A program made the translations under genes and the position numbers. 64,000 nt of DNA. Origin: an uncultured Ruegeria sp. Its GTDB lineage: Bacteria > Pseudomonadota > Alphaproteobacteria > Rhodobacterales > Rhodobacteraceae. Position 1 is the first letter of the stretch. Each line of letters begins with the position of its first letter. Location of the stretch: contig NZ_CANMFF010000019.1 of the NCBI RefSeq assembly GCF_947497005.1, positions 24,175 through 88,174 of the forward strand, given 5' to 3'. Of this stretch, positions 37,838 through 46,772 are shown piece after piece. The notes under the pieces were generated by a model, which saw only the letters and a list, made by a program, of their open reading frames with translations, ran no database searches and had not been told where the DNA came from.

Positions 37838-38761
37838 TTAGACCGTCAGTTCTTTCTCGAGTGAATTTCCGCCAAAGAATACACCATCATCAGCCACCTG
37901 ATTGATGATGGTTTCATCGACTTTATCCGCTTCATTTGTCCAGGCGTAAAGCAGGGCGAAATCGCAAAATTGGTTGACCAGGCGCGGGACCCCGCGGGTC
38001 TGTTGAAAAATCAGCTTGCAGGCCTCTTCCGAAAACTCGTCCCCTGAACCGCCCGCCGTTTTCATCCTGTGCCTGATATAGGCTTCGACCGACGGCTCAT
38101 CCATCCGTTCCAGGTGAAAGCTTGCGGCGACGCGCTGCGTCAGCTGACGCATTTTTGGATCCAGAACCATGTCGCGCAATTCGGGCTGGCCCACCAGAAC
38201 AAGCTGGATCAGCTCATCCGTGTTCGAGTTGATATTGGTCAGCATCCGGATTTCTTCCAACCCTTCGACAGTCAGGTTCTGCGCTTCGTCAAAGATCAGA
38301 ACCACCCGCCGACCTTCGGCGTATTCCGCGACAAGGAAATCCTGCAGCGCCCGGAATATCTGGACATAGCTTGCATCCGCCTCAATCGGCAGACCCAGCG
38401 CGTGCAGGACCCATTGCAGCAATTCTCCGCGACCGCCCTGTGCATTCGAGATCAGCCCAACGGTGATCGAATCTTCCATTTCGCTCAGCAGATGCTGCAC
38501 CAGGGTTGTTTTCCCGGCCCCGATCTCTCCGGTCAGCACCGTGATGGGGGCGCAGCTCATGACGCCGAATTGCAGCACCGAGTAACCGCGTTTGTGCAGC
38601 GGTGACCAGTACATGAATCCGGGATCCGGAAGCAGCGTGAAGGGCCGCCGGTCAAGCCCGAAATAATCTAGATAAAACCCGTCACTGGACGCCATTGCAC
38701 CTCGGTTGCCTTCCGCCTTGTCAAACCTCGCACTGGCCCCCCGGAGATTATCCAAACTCAT
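37838..38761 (-). CDS. ExeA-like AAA ATPase (exosortase-associated)
   Basis: YLDYFGLDRRPFTLLPDPGFMYWSPLHKRGYSVLQFG, VLTGEIGAGKTTLVQHLL, VLIFDEAQNLTVEGLEEIRMLTN; start MSLDNL at 38761 (or MASSD at 38695). Confidence 0.9.
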   Translation of the reverse strand: MSLDNLRGASARFDKAEGNRGAMASSDGFYLDYFGLDRRPFTLLPDPGFMYWSPLHKRGYSVLQFGVMSCAPITVLTGEIGAGKTTLVQHLLSEMEDSITVGLISNAQGGRGELLQWVLHALGLPIEADASYVQIFRALQDFLVAEYAEGRRVVLIFDEAQNLTVEGLEEIRMLTNINSNTDELIQLVLVGQPELRDMVLDPKMRQLTQRVAASFHLERMDEPSVEAYIRHRMKTAGGSGDEFSEEACKLIFQQTRGVPRLVNQFCDFALLYAWTNEADKVDETIINQVADDGVFFGGNSLEKELTV

Positions 38762-38974
38762 ACTCTGAACCACCAGAAATCCCTTACACAACGAACACAT
38801 CACATAAACAAAACGTACTTGGGTACTACCTTGCCATAAAATCAAGATAGCAGGCATCACTAAACTGCACACGCGGTGAATTGACCTGCCCGCCCTCTCA
38901 ATCGGAGGTATTTGATGTGATTGTTTCCGTCACGTCCTCAGTGATTGCCCGGGAAAGATGCGACCATAACCCGA

Positions 38975-38984
38975 TGTGATCACA
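38975..38984. promoter_or_regulatory. perfect palindrome TGTGATCACA in divergent intergenic control region
   Basis: Read directly; lies between the divergent ATPase (-) and sugar transferase (+) genes. Function is inference. Confidence 0.35.
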
Positions 38985-39191
38985 GATCAAAAAAGGGATT
39001 CTGGAGGGCGAAATCAAATCCAAAGAATCAAAATTCCATCCATTGTGTCCCTGGAGGAAACGAAAATTCATGAATTTGCGACGGATCAGCCGGGTGCAGT
39101 TTCACGATACCGTTAGAAAACGCTTCTATTCAGTGGTCAGAGAACATGTTTGCCAGCATTAATGTTTTGCAAGGCAGGTGGAATTTGTTAA

Positions 39192-39244
39192 CACTTGGCT
39201 ACGGGAAAGTGGCCTCGCGGGCGAGTAAGCGCAGGGCCGAAGTG
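39192..39244 (+). other. candidate structured 5' leader element upstream of sugar transferase
   Basis: Nested complementary segments CACTT...AAGTG, GGCC...GGCC, CTCGC-GG-GCGAG. Confidence 0.35.
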
Positions 39245-39351
39245 GTATAGAAATATAAGATTTTAATCATATGTAGTTGAGGCCGAGCGTGTTTTGTTCG
39301 TGAGTTTGGTGAGTGGTTCGTGAGTAATTGTGTGTGTTGGGGGTTTAAATA

Positions 39352-40041
39352 GTGACAAGTCATTCGAAAGAAGTGGCCAACGCTGGCGCGGGCTACTCCG
39401 GTATTTCTGTTGTACCTGCCTCGGTGTCATATCCCGGGATCTACAGAAGCGGTGGCAAGCGTCTTTTTGACATAGCATTCGCAGTGCTTGCAGCGCCTTT
39501 TGTCGTGCCGGCGGTGCTGTTGCTGGCCGCGTTCCTTGCGTGTCAGGGCGTGACCCCGTTTTACCGGCAGGAACGGGTCGGCAAGAATGGCAAAGCCTTC
39601 AAGATGCTTAAATTGCGTACCATGGTGCATGATGCTGAAACCGTGCTGCAAGAGCATCTGGCAACGAATCCCGAAGCCCAGGAAGAATGGGACCGCGATC
39701 AGAAGCTGCGCAATGACCCGCGGATCATCAAATTCGGAACTTTGCTGCGCAAATCCTCGATGGATGAACTGCCGCAGTTCTGGAACGTTTTTATCGGTGA
39801 AATGTCCGTGGTCGGCCCCCGCCCGATGATGGTGAACCAGAAAGAAATGTATCCTGGAAAATTCTATACCGCCATGCGCCCCGGCCTTTCGGGACCCTGG
39901 CAGGTTTCAAAGCGCAACCAGTCCACATTTGCTGAGCGCGCGTTTCACGATACCGAATATTGGAAAAGCATGTCGTTCGGTACGGATGTTTCAATCGTGT
40001 TCCGGACCATTCTTGTTGTTTTGCGCGGCACGGGCTGCTGA
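39352..40041 (+). CDS. undecaprenyl-phosphate sugar transferase (initiating bacterial sugar transferase, WcaJ/ExoY-like)
   Basis: GGKRLFDIAFAVLAAPFVVPAVLLLAAF, FYRQERVGKNGKAFKMLKLRTMV, KSSMDELPQFWNVFIGEMSVVGPRP; GTG start. Confidence 0.95.
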   Translation: MTSHSKEVANAGAGYSGISVVPASVSYPGIYRSGGKRLFDIAFAVLAAPFVVPAVLLLAAFLACQGVTPFYRQERVGKNGKAFKMLKLRTMVHDAETVLQEHLATNPEAQEEWDRDQKLRNDPRIIKFGTLLRKSSMDELPQFWNVFIGEMSVVGPRPMMVNQKEMYPGKFYTAMRPGLSGPWQVSKRNQSTFAERAFHDTEYWKSMSFGTDVSIVFRTILVVLRGTGC

Positions 40042-40111
40042 GAACGGGCCGTGCGACCGAACAGATTGATTGGCTGTATGCTTTTTTCATAAATTTTGCG
40101 GGAGAACAGCA

Positions 40112-42565
40112 ATGAGCTGGATCGTACCTCCTATTGGTGCACGACTGCTTGTCGCCTTTTTTGCGGCAACGCTCTTGCTGAGCGCGTGCGACTCGGCCGA
40201 GGAACGGGCCGAAGCGCATTTTCAGGCAGGGCTTGCCCATCTGGAAGCCGGTGATGTCGAGCGCGCACTTGTTGAGTTCAGGAATGTCTTCAATCTCAAT
40301 GGCGAGCACAAAGAAGCCCGGCTGACCTTTGCCAGGCTGGAGCGTGAGCGTGGCAACATCTCGGTTGCATATGGTCAGTATCTGCGGCTGGTAGAACAGT
40401 ATCCGGACAACCTTGAGGGTCACCGCAACCTTGCCGAGATGGCTCTGGAATTGGGCAATTGGGAAGATGTCAGACGTCACGGCGCAGTGGCGGGTACTCT
40501 GGCTCCGGATGATATGGAAATCAAATCCATCAACAATATGCTGACCTATACCGATGCGGTCAGGAACGGAGATTTCGCAGGTGTGGACGTCACCGTCCAT
40601 AAGGCCCGGGGGATGATCAAAAGCCACCCGGAACTGATGACCGCGCGCCAGATCGTAATTGATCATCTGATCCGTGATGAGGACTGGTCCGGCGTTCTGC
40701 AGGAAACAGAGGTGGCCATAGCCACCGATCCATTGGAAGAAAGCCTTTATGGAATCCGGCTCCGCGCCCTTCAGGAACTGGATATGCCTGCTGAGATCGA
40801 GGCATTTCTCAAGCAGATGGCCGTGACATTCCCTGACGATGAGGGCGTCGAGCAGTTGCTTGTGCAACATTATATCGACCGGGGAAATCTGGATGCGGCA
40901 GAACTGATGCTGCGGGCCGAGGTGGATCCGCTCGCTGAAGACCACATGCCGACACAGCGGCTGATCGCCTTTCTGAACGATAACCGCGACTCAGCAGCGG
41001 CAATTGCCGAGCTGGATACGATCATCGCCCGGAATGGCCCGAACACGTTCCAATTCAAGACGGTGCGTGCAGCGCTGAAATTCCGATCGGGTGATGAACA
41101 CGCCGCGATCACCGAGATGCGGGCGCTGCTTGAAGGGGCGGAAAGAAATATACAGACCCGGGCCAGTGAGGTAGAGTTTGCTCTCATGCTGTTCCAGTCC
41201 GGCAAACCCGACGAAGCCCGCGCTTTGGTTGAAAACGTCCTGTCAGAGGATGCCGCCCAGGTTGGCGCGCTCAAGTTCAAGGCGTCATGGCTGATTGACG
41301 AGGACAAGACCGGCGATGCGATTGTGCTTTTGCGCGAAGCGCTGGGTCAGGCGCCCCGCGATCCGCAATTGATGACACTGATGGCCCAGGCGCATGAGCG
41401 TAATGGAGACAGGGAGCTGATGGGCGAGATGCTGGCCCTGGCGACAGAAATTTCCGGTAATGCGCCGGACGAAACACTGCGCTATGTCCGATTTCTGATC
41501 GCGGACGGCGACCTGGAGATCGCCGAGCGTGTTTTGACCCATGCCCTGCGCCAGACCCCGGACCATTCCGAGCTTCTGCTGCTGTTGGGTGAGGTTTATC
41601 TGAGCATGCAGAATTGGGACCGCCTGGAAACCGTACTTCTTGCCATCAGGGATCTGGACAGCCCGGAAACACGGCGCGCTGCGAATGAACTCAGGGCCCA
41701 TATGCTGGCCGCACAGCAACGCACACAGGAGCTGACCTCGTTTCTGAACGAGTTGGCGGCTGATCCTGAATTTGGCTTGCCCGCCGATATCGCGCTTATT
41801 CGCCTGATGCTGACAAAAGGGCAGACAGCAGAAGCCTTTGCCCACCTTGACCAGTTGCTTGCGGAAGATCCGGATTCTTTGCCAATCCGCCTGATCAAAG
41901 CCCGCGCCCTGATCGGTGAAGACAAACGCGGCGAAGCGGAACAGCTCTATCGTGTCATTCTCGAAGATTATCCGACCACAACACGGGCATGGATTGCGCT
42001 GCACGGATTGGCAACGGAACGGAATGCGCCGGATCAGGCCAGAGAAATTTTGACCGAGGCCCTGGCCAATCTGCCTGAAAGCCCGGCTCTGCTCATGCTG
42101 CAGGCGGCCGATTACGAACGCACCGGGGACCTGGATCAGGCAATCGCAACATACGAAAAGCTTTATCCGATCACCAATCGCTCGCTGATTGTGGTCAACA
42201 ATCTCGCAAGCCTGCTGACAACACATCGCGACGATGACGAGAGTCTGCGGCGTGCGCAGGTTCTGGCGCAACGTCTGCGCGGCACGCAAGAACCGGTCTT
42301 TCAGGAAACATACGGCTGGGTGGCCTACCGGATGGGAAATTATGAAGAGGCGGTCACCTATCTCGAATCTGCGGCGACAGCATTTCCCGAGCATCCGCTG
42401 GTTCTGTATCATCTGGGAAAAACATACGCGGCTTTGTCTCGGAACGAAGACGCTCTGCGCATTTTCCACAAAGCCAGGGCTTTTGGCGGCGCTTCTACAG
42501 AAATCGCATCATTGGTTGAAACCGAGATTGAACAGCTGGGCGCTGCATCCGACACCAGCCACTAA
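40112..42565 (+). CDS. PEP-CTERM-system TPR-repeat lipoprotein (PrsT-like)
   Basis: Lipoprotein signal with lipobox LLLSAC at start MSWIVPPIGARLLVAFFAATLLLSACDS, then many TPR-like repeats to the C-terminus. Confidence 0.88.
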   Translation: MSWIVPPIGARLLVAFFAATLLLSACDSAEERAEAHFQAGLAHLEAGDVERALVEFRNVFNLNGEHKEARLTFARLERERGNISVAYGQYLRLVEQYPDNLEGHRNLAEMALELGNWEDVRRHGAVAGTLAPDDMEIKSINNMLTYTDAVRNGDFAGVDVTVHKARGMIKSHPELMTARQIVIDHLIRDEDWSGVLQETEVAIATDPLEESLYGIRLRALQELDMPAEIEAFLKQMAVTFPDDEGVEQLLVQHYIDRGNLDAAELMLRAEVDPLAEDHMPTQRLIAFLNDNRDSAAAIAELDTIIARNGPNTFQFKTVRAALKFRSGDEHAAITEMRALLEGAERNIQTRASEVEFALMLFQSGKPDEARALVENVLSEDAAQVGALKFKASWLIDEDKTGDAIVLLREALGQAPRDPQLMTLMAQAHERNGDRELMGEMLALATEISGNAPDETLRYVRFLIADGDLEIAERVLTHALRQTPDHSELLLLLGEVYLSMQNWDRLETVLLAIRDLDSPETRRAANELRAHMLAAQQRTQELTSFLNELAADPEFGLPADIALIRLMLTKGQTAEAFAHLDQLLAEDPDSLPIRLIKARALIGEDKRGEAEQLYRVILEDYPTTTRAWIALHGLATERNAPDQAREILTEALANLPESPALLMLQAADYERTGDLDQAIATYEKLYPITNRSLIVVNNLASLLTTHRDDDESLRRAQVLAQRLRGTQEPVFQETYGWVAYRMGNYEEAVTYLESAATAFPEHPLVLYHLGKTYAALSRNEDALRIFHKARAFGGASTEIASLVETEIEQLGAASDTSH

Positions 42566-42677
42566 CACAGCTGATGACGCCGCTGCATTTCTGCCGCATC
42601 TTGTGTGTATCAGACTCGCTGCAGATTGTTTTGTATCCTGTAGGGCGGCATAAAGAAAGAAAGTGAGAGATTTGAAT

Positions 42678-43289
42678 ATGCGTACAGTTATCGGATCATT
42701 GATCGCTCTTGTCATTACCATGATCGCGGCCACCGGAGCGTGGGCGCAATCGTATCAGATTCAGCCGGGCGATGCATTGCAGGTTGAGGTTCTCGAAGAT
42801 CCCACCCTGAACCGGACCATTCTGGTTCTGCCGGACGGATCCATCAACTTTCCGCTTGCCGGTTCGATCCGGGCGGCCGGCCAGTCAACCAACGGATTGA
42901 GCTCGGCGCTCTCATCGGCGCTGGCTTCGAACTTCAATACGCCGCCGACAGTCTTTATTTCAGTGGCGTCGCTGGCCCCGCCACCGCTTCTGGGCGGACA
43001 GGCCGCATCCGGACCAACCATCGATGTTTTCATCATGGGCGAGGTCAATGTGCCCGGCAAGCATCTGGCAACCGAAGGCACAACAATTCTTCAGGTTTTG
43101 GCTCAGGCTGGTGGTCTGACCAATTTCGCGGCCCGCAAGCGCATCGAATTGCGCCGGGCTGACAGTAAAACAGGCGTGATGAGAAAATATACTTATAACT
43201 ACAAAGGCTCGGGCGGTGGCATCCAAGGCAATACAGTGCTTAGACCCGGAGACGTGGTTGTCGTACCAGCACGCCGCTTGTTCGAATAG
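42678..43289 (+). CDS. polysaccharide biosynthesis/export family protein (Wza-like OMA)
   Basis: Signal peptide, then QSYQIQPGDALQVEVLEDPTLNRTILVLPDGSINFPLAGSIRAAG ... VFIMGEVNVPGKHLATEGTTILQVLAQAGGLTNFA. Confidence 0.93.
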   Translation: MRTVIGSLIALVITMIAATGAWAQSYQIQPGDALQVEVLEDPTLNRTILVLPDGSINFPLAGSIRAAGQSTNGLSSALSSALASNFNTPPTVFISVASLAPPPLLGGQAASGPTIDVFIMGEVNVPGKHLATEGTTILQVLAQAGGLTNFAARKRIELRRADSKTGVMRKYTYNYKGSGGGIQGNTVLRPGDVVVVPARRLFE

Positions 43290-43301
43290 GGGCTGATACA
43301 G

Positions 43302-44879
43302 GTGGGGAAATCCAGGAGCAGACTGTCCACCATTCTGGGGGGCGGGATCGCTGTCATAAGTTCGTTTACACCGGCCGTCGGGCAGCAAGCTTCGACCCAG
43401 CAAACGACTGCGCAGCAGACACAGACCTCGACACAGCAAACATCCGTGCAGCAGACCACAGTTGCTTCGACGGTCGTGCAGCAAACGCCCAGCCAGCAAT
43501 TGATCGCACAACGGGCACAGCGAAACCCGGCCCGCAGGGTCGGTCTGCCAACCGGTCAGCAGCTTGGCACTGGTACCGGCCTGAGTGTGACCCTGGATTA
43601 CCTGTCATCCCTCAGACATGACGATAACCTGCGCCTGACCGATCCTTCGCTTGGCTCGACTACGTGGTGGGAAAACACATTAGCCCTGAACGTGCTGAAA
43701 CAGACAGCAGACTCCAGGTTATCATTCGATCTGTCGGGGCTTTACCGGATCGCCAACGAACCGATTATTGGAACGGATTCCAGCTTCTCAGATCCGCTCG
43801 CACGGCTGGATTATCAACGGACGCGCTCAAATAGTCAGCTTGGACTCCTGCTGGAATATAGCGAACGGGATCTGGCCTTCAACCGCTCACTGACCGATAC
43901 CAACCTGGATGGGGTCATCGATATTGCAGATGTGATCGGCACCATCGGAGATCAGGTCGACACACGCGGAGATCTGGACTGGCAAACCGGTTTGAACGAT
44001 CCGCTGGGATTCCAGTTCACCTACAGTCATCGCGAACGTTCATATACGAACACAATTGACCCGAACCTATTCGAAAACAGAATTGACGACTACTCGGCGA
44101 CGGCATTTTTTCGGTTTTCGCCGGTTTTTCAGAGTGATTTGCGTATCGCATATTCTGAATTTGCCGCCGAAGATAGCGTGCGAACAGATGAGCAAACGAC
44201 GGTTGTATCCATCGGAGGAACATATGATGTTTCCCCCATTACCACCATCAACGCAAGCATCGGCTACAGCCAGGTTGACGACACCCAGCGCGCGACAAAC
44301 ACAACGACGGTAACAGAGGATTTTGTCTGGAGCTTTGCCTGGACGAAAACTTTGCCAGACGGCTCTGCCGATTTTCAGATTGATCAACTCTTTGGCGTGA
44401 ACGGCTCGCGGATAAATGCAACGGCTGGCCGCAGTTATCAGCGGCCCAATAGCGTTTTGAGCTTCAACGCCGGGTTTACCCGAGGGCCCTTTGACGAGGT
44501 AACGCCAATTGGCCAGATCGATTACAGATACCAGTTGGCAAGTTCTCAGTTAGGAGCAACCCTGCAGCGCCGGGTTGCCACAAGCACACAAAGTCTCGAG
44601 ACACGTCAAACGGTTGCCTTTCTGACCTATGATTATTTCATCAATCAGGTCTCCGGCCTGTCCTTCACCGTCAACTATATCGATCAGGAAGACGAAGGGC
44701 CTGGCCCAACCAACCCACGCGATCGCAGCACGTTCACAGCCTCCTATACGCGTGCGATTACCCGAGACTGGGCTTTGAATGTGGGGTACCAATACGAACG
44801 GGATGATCAGAATGGCTTTGCAGCAACGTCGGACTCTGTCTTTGTGACGCTGGGGCGGCGGTTCACCCTTAAACCCTGA
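43302..44879 (+). CDS. outer-membrane beta-barrel protein (exosortase-locus porin-like)
   Basis: Signal-like N-terminus, Q/T-rich segment, then alternating beta-strand pattern ending in ...SVFVTLGRRFTLKP. Confidence 0.82.
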   Translation: MGKSRSRLSTILGGGIAVISSFTPAVGQQASTQQTTAQQTQTSTQQTSVQQTTVASTVVQQTPSQQLIAQRAQRNPARRVGLPTGQQLGTGTGLSVTLDYLSSLRHDDNLRLTDPSLGSTTWWENTLALNVLKQTADSRLSFDLSGLYRIANEPIIGTDSSFSDPLARLDYQRTRSNSQLGLLLEYSERDLAFNRSLTDTNLDGVIDIADVIGTIGDQVDTRGDLDWQTGLNDPLGFQFTYSHRERSYTNTIDPNLFENRIDDYSATAFFRFSPVFQSDLRIAYSEFAAEDSVRTDEQTTVVSIGGTYDVSPITTINASIGYSQVDDTQRATNTTTVTEDFVWSFAWTKTLPDGSADFQIDQLFGVNGSRINATAGRSYQRPNSVLSFNAGFTRGPFDEVTPIGQIDYRYQLASSQLGATLQRRVATSTQSLETRQTVAFLTYDYFINQVSGLSFTVNYIDQEDEGPGPTNPRDRSTFTASYTRAITRDWALNVGYQYERDDQNGFAATSDSVFVTLGRRFTLKP

Positions 44880-45010
44880 CTTTCAGTTTCGCGGCCTGCA
44901 GTATCCACAATCAGGGCATTCCGCGCTCAATGTCCCGAAACGGATCAAAATAGCGGGAGCTTGAGCCGTCATAATTTCAGTCCGCACCTTATTATGCATG
45001 ATGGGCAGTG

Positions 45011-46630
45011 ATGCATCGTTCCGATTCTAAAAACAGCCGCAGCAATATCCTTGAAGCGGCCCGGGCGGGTCTGCCGGTCATAAACACCGTCGGGCTGTTC
45101 TGGTTTGTCCTGTTGCTGCTTGGGTCGGTGCCCGTTTTCTGGATCGGGATCGTGTCTCTGGGGGCCGCATGGAGCACCCCTGAATACAGCCATGGCCCGC
45201 TGATTCCGATCATTTCGCTGTATCTGTTCCTGCGCGAATTGCGGGACATGCCGCCACCCAATCCGGTTGTGCATGATCGCTGGCCCGGTGTGGCGGTGAT
45301 TGCCGTTGCCCTGCTCATCGCCATTCTGGGTAATCTGGCCCGCATCCCCGATATCGTCACCTATGCGATGATCATCTGGGTGGGCGGTGTCATGCTGACC
45401 GTGTTCGGCTGGCAGCGGGGCAAATACCATCAGCTGCCCGTGCTGCATCTGGTGTTCATGCTGCCCCTGCCACAGTTCGTCTATTGGAAGCTCACGATCT
45501 TCCTGCAATGGATTTCCTCCGAGCTGGGTGTCTGGTTCGTGCAAATGGCCGGTGTTTCGGTCTTTATCGAAGGCAACATCATCGATCTGGGGGTCTACAA
45601 ACTGCAGGTGGCCGAGGCCTGTTCCGGGCTGCGCTACCTGTTCCCGATCCTCAGTTTCTCGTACCTCTTTGCCCTGCTTTATCGGGGGCCGATCTGGCAC
45701 AAGGCGGTTCTGTTGATCTCGGCAGCCCCTTTGACCGTGTTGATGAACTCGATCCGCATCGGCGTCATCGGCGTGCTGGTCAATCAGCACGGCATCGAGC
45801 AGGCCGAAGGCTTCATGCATTTCTTTGAAGGCTGGATCATCTTCCTGCTCTGCGTCGCCATTCTGTTCCTGATGGCAATCGGCTTGCAGCGTCTGGCTCC
45901 GAACCCGCAACCCTTCAGCGAGACCATCGATCTGGATACTCAGGGGCTGGGGTCTGTTGCGTTGCGGATCGTTGGCATTCGCGCATCGATGGCGCTGGCC
46001 GTTGCGGCCCTTCTGACGCTTGTGGTTTCAACCGCCTGGACCCTGCGGCCCGCTTCCGAAGTGCAGCCTGTCGAGCGTGATCCGTTTGTTCTCTATCCAC
46101 GGCAACTTGGCCCCTGGTCCGGGTCGACCACCACGCTGGATGCGCAGGTTGAGCAGGTATTGGGCGCCAGCGATTACCTCAATGCCACCTATATCAATAC
46201 CGGATCGGGCGATTTTGTGAACATGTTCGTGGCCTTCTACGACAAGCAAACCGAAGGTGACGGCATCCATTCACCCGAGGTGTGTCTGCCGGTTGGCGGC
46301 TGGGAAATCTTCAGCCTCGAACCGTATGAGATCAACCCCGGCGACACGCCATATGGCAGCTTTACGGTCAACCGCGCGGTGATCCAGAAAGAACTGTCAA
46401 AACAGCTGGTCTATTACTGGTTCGAACAGCGCGGCAAACGTATGGTCAACGATTTCCGTGCCAAGATGAGCGTCATTCAAGACGGCTTCACCATGGGTCG
46501 CACTGATGGGGCCATGGTCCGTTATGTGACCCCTATCCTACCCGGCGAAACCGAAGCGGATGCGGATGCAAGATTGCAGAGGTTCATGGAACCAAGCCTG
46601 AACCGTCTGCCGCGGTTTGTACCATTTTAA
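45011..46630 (+). CDS. xrtD: VPLPA-CTERM-specific exosortase fused to EpsI domain (XrtD type)
   Basis: Catalytic triad context [13 protein letters not shown] / [12 protein letters not shown] / [17 protein letters not shown]-terminal Eps[18 protein letters not shown]. Start ATG 45011 or GTG 45008. Confidence 0.95.
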   Translation: MHRSDSKNSRSNILEAARAGLPVINTVGLFWFVLLLLGSVPVFWIGIVSLGAAWSTPEYSHGPLIPIISLYLFLRELRDMPPPNPVVHDRWPGVAVIAVALLIAILGNLARIPDIVTYAMIIWVGGVMLTVFGWQRGKYHQLPVLHLVFMLPLPQFVYWKLTIFLQWISSELGVWFVQMAGVSVFIEGNIIDLGVYKLQVAEACSGLRYLFPILSFSYLFALLYRGPIWHKAVLLISAAPLTVLMNSIRIGVIGVLVNQHGIEQAEGFMHFFEGWIIFLLCVAILFLMAIGLQRLAPNPQPFSETIDLDTQGLGSVALRIVGIRASMALAVAALLTLVVSTAWTLRPASEVQPVERDPFVLYPRQLGPWSGSTTTLDAQVEQVLGASDYLNATYINTGSGDFVNMFVAFYDKQTEGDGIHSPEVCLPVGGWEIFSLEPYEINPGDTPYGSFTVNRAVIQKELSKQLVYYWFEQRGKRMVNDFRAKMSVIQDGFTMGRTDGAMVRYVTPILPGETEADADARLQRFMEPSLNRLPRFVPF

Positions 46631-46772
46631 GAAAGGGGTTCAGTGTTTGGGTTTCCAAGCCTTCGACGCCAGATCTTCGTGGACGGATTTCGAGTGGCTG
46701 CGGCAAGAAAAATAGATTGCATAATGATGTGCTATTGATACCTGATGAAACAGTTTTTTTAGTTTTTAGTGT

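Noticed and set aside
39192-39244. c-di-GMP-I riboswitch
   Set aside because: Complementary segments present but the conserved core (GCAAA and the tetraloop-receptor regions) is not seen.
39791-40945. 384-aa minus-strand ORF
   Set aside because: Antisense to the sugar transferase and TPR lipoprotein; shadow ORF.
41285-42469. 394-aa minus-strand ORF
   Set aside because: Antisense to the PrsT-like TPR lipoprotein; no domain signature.
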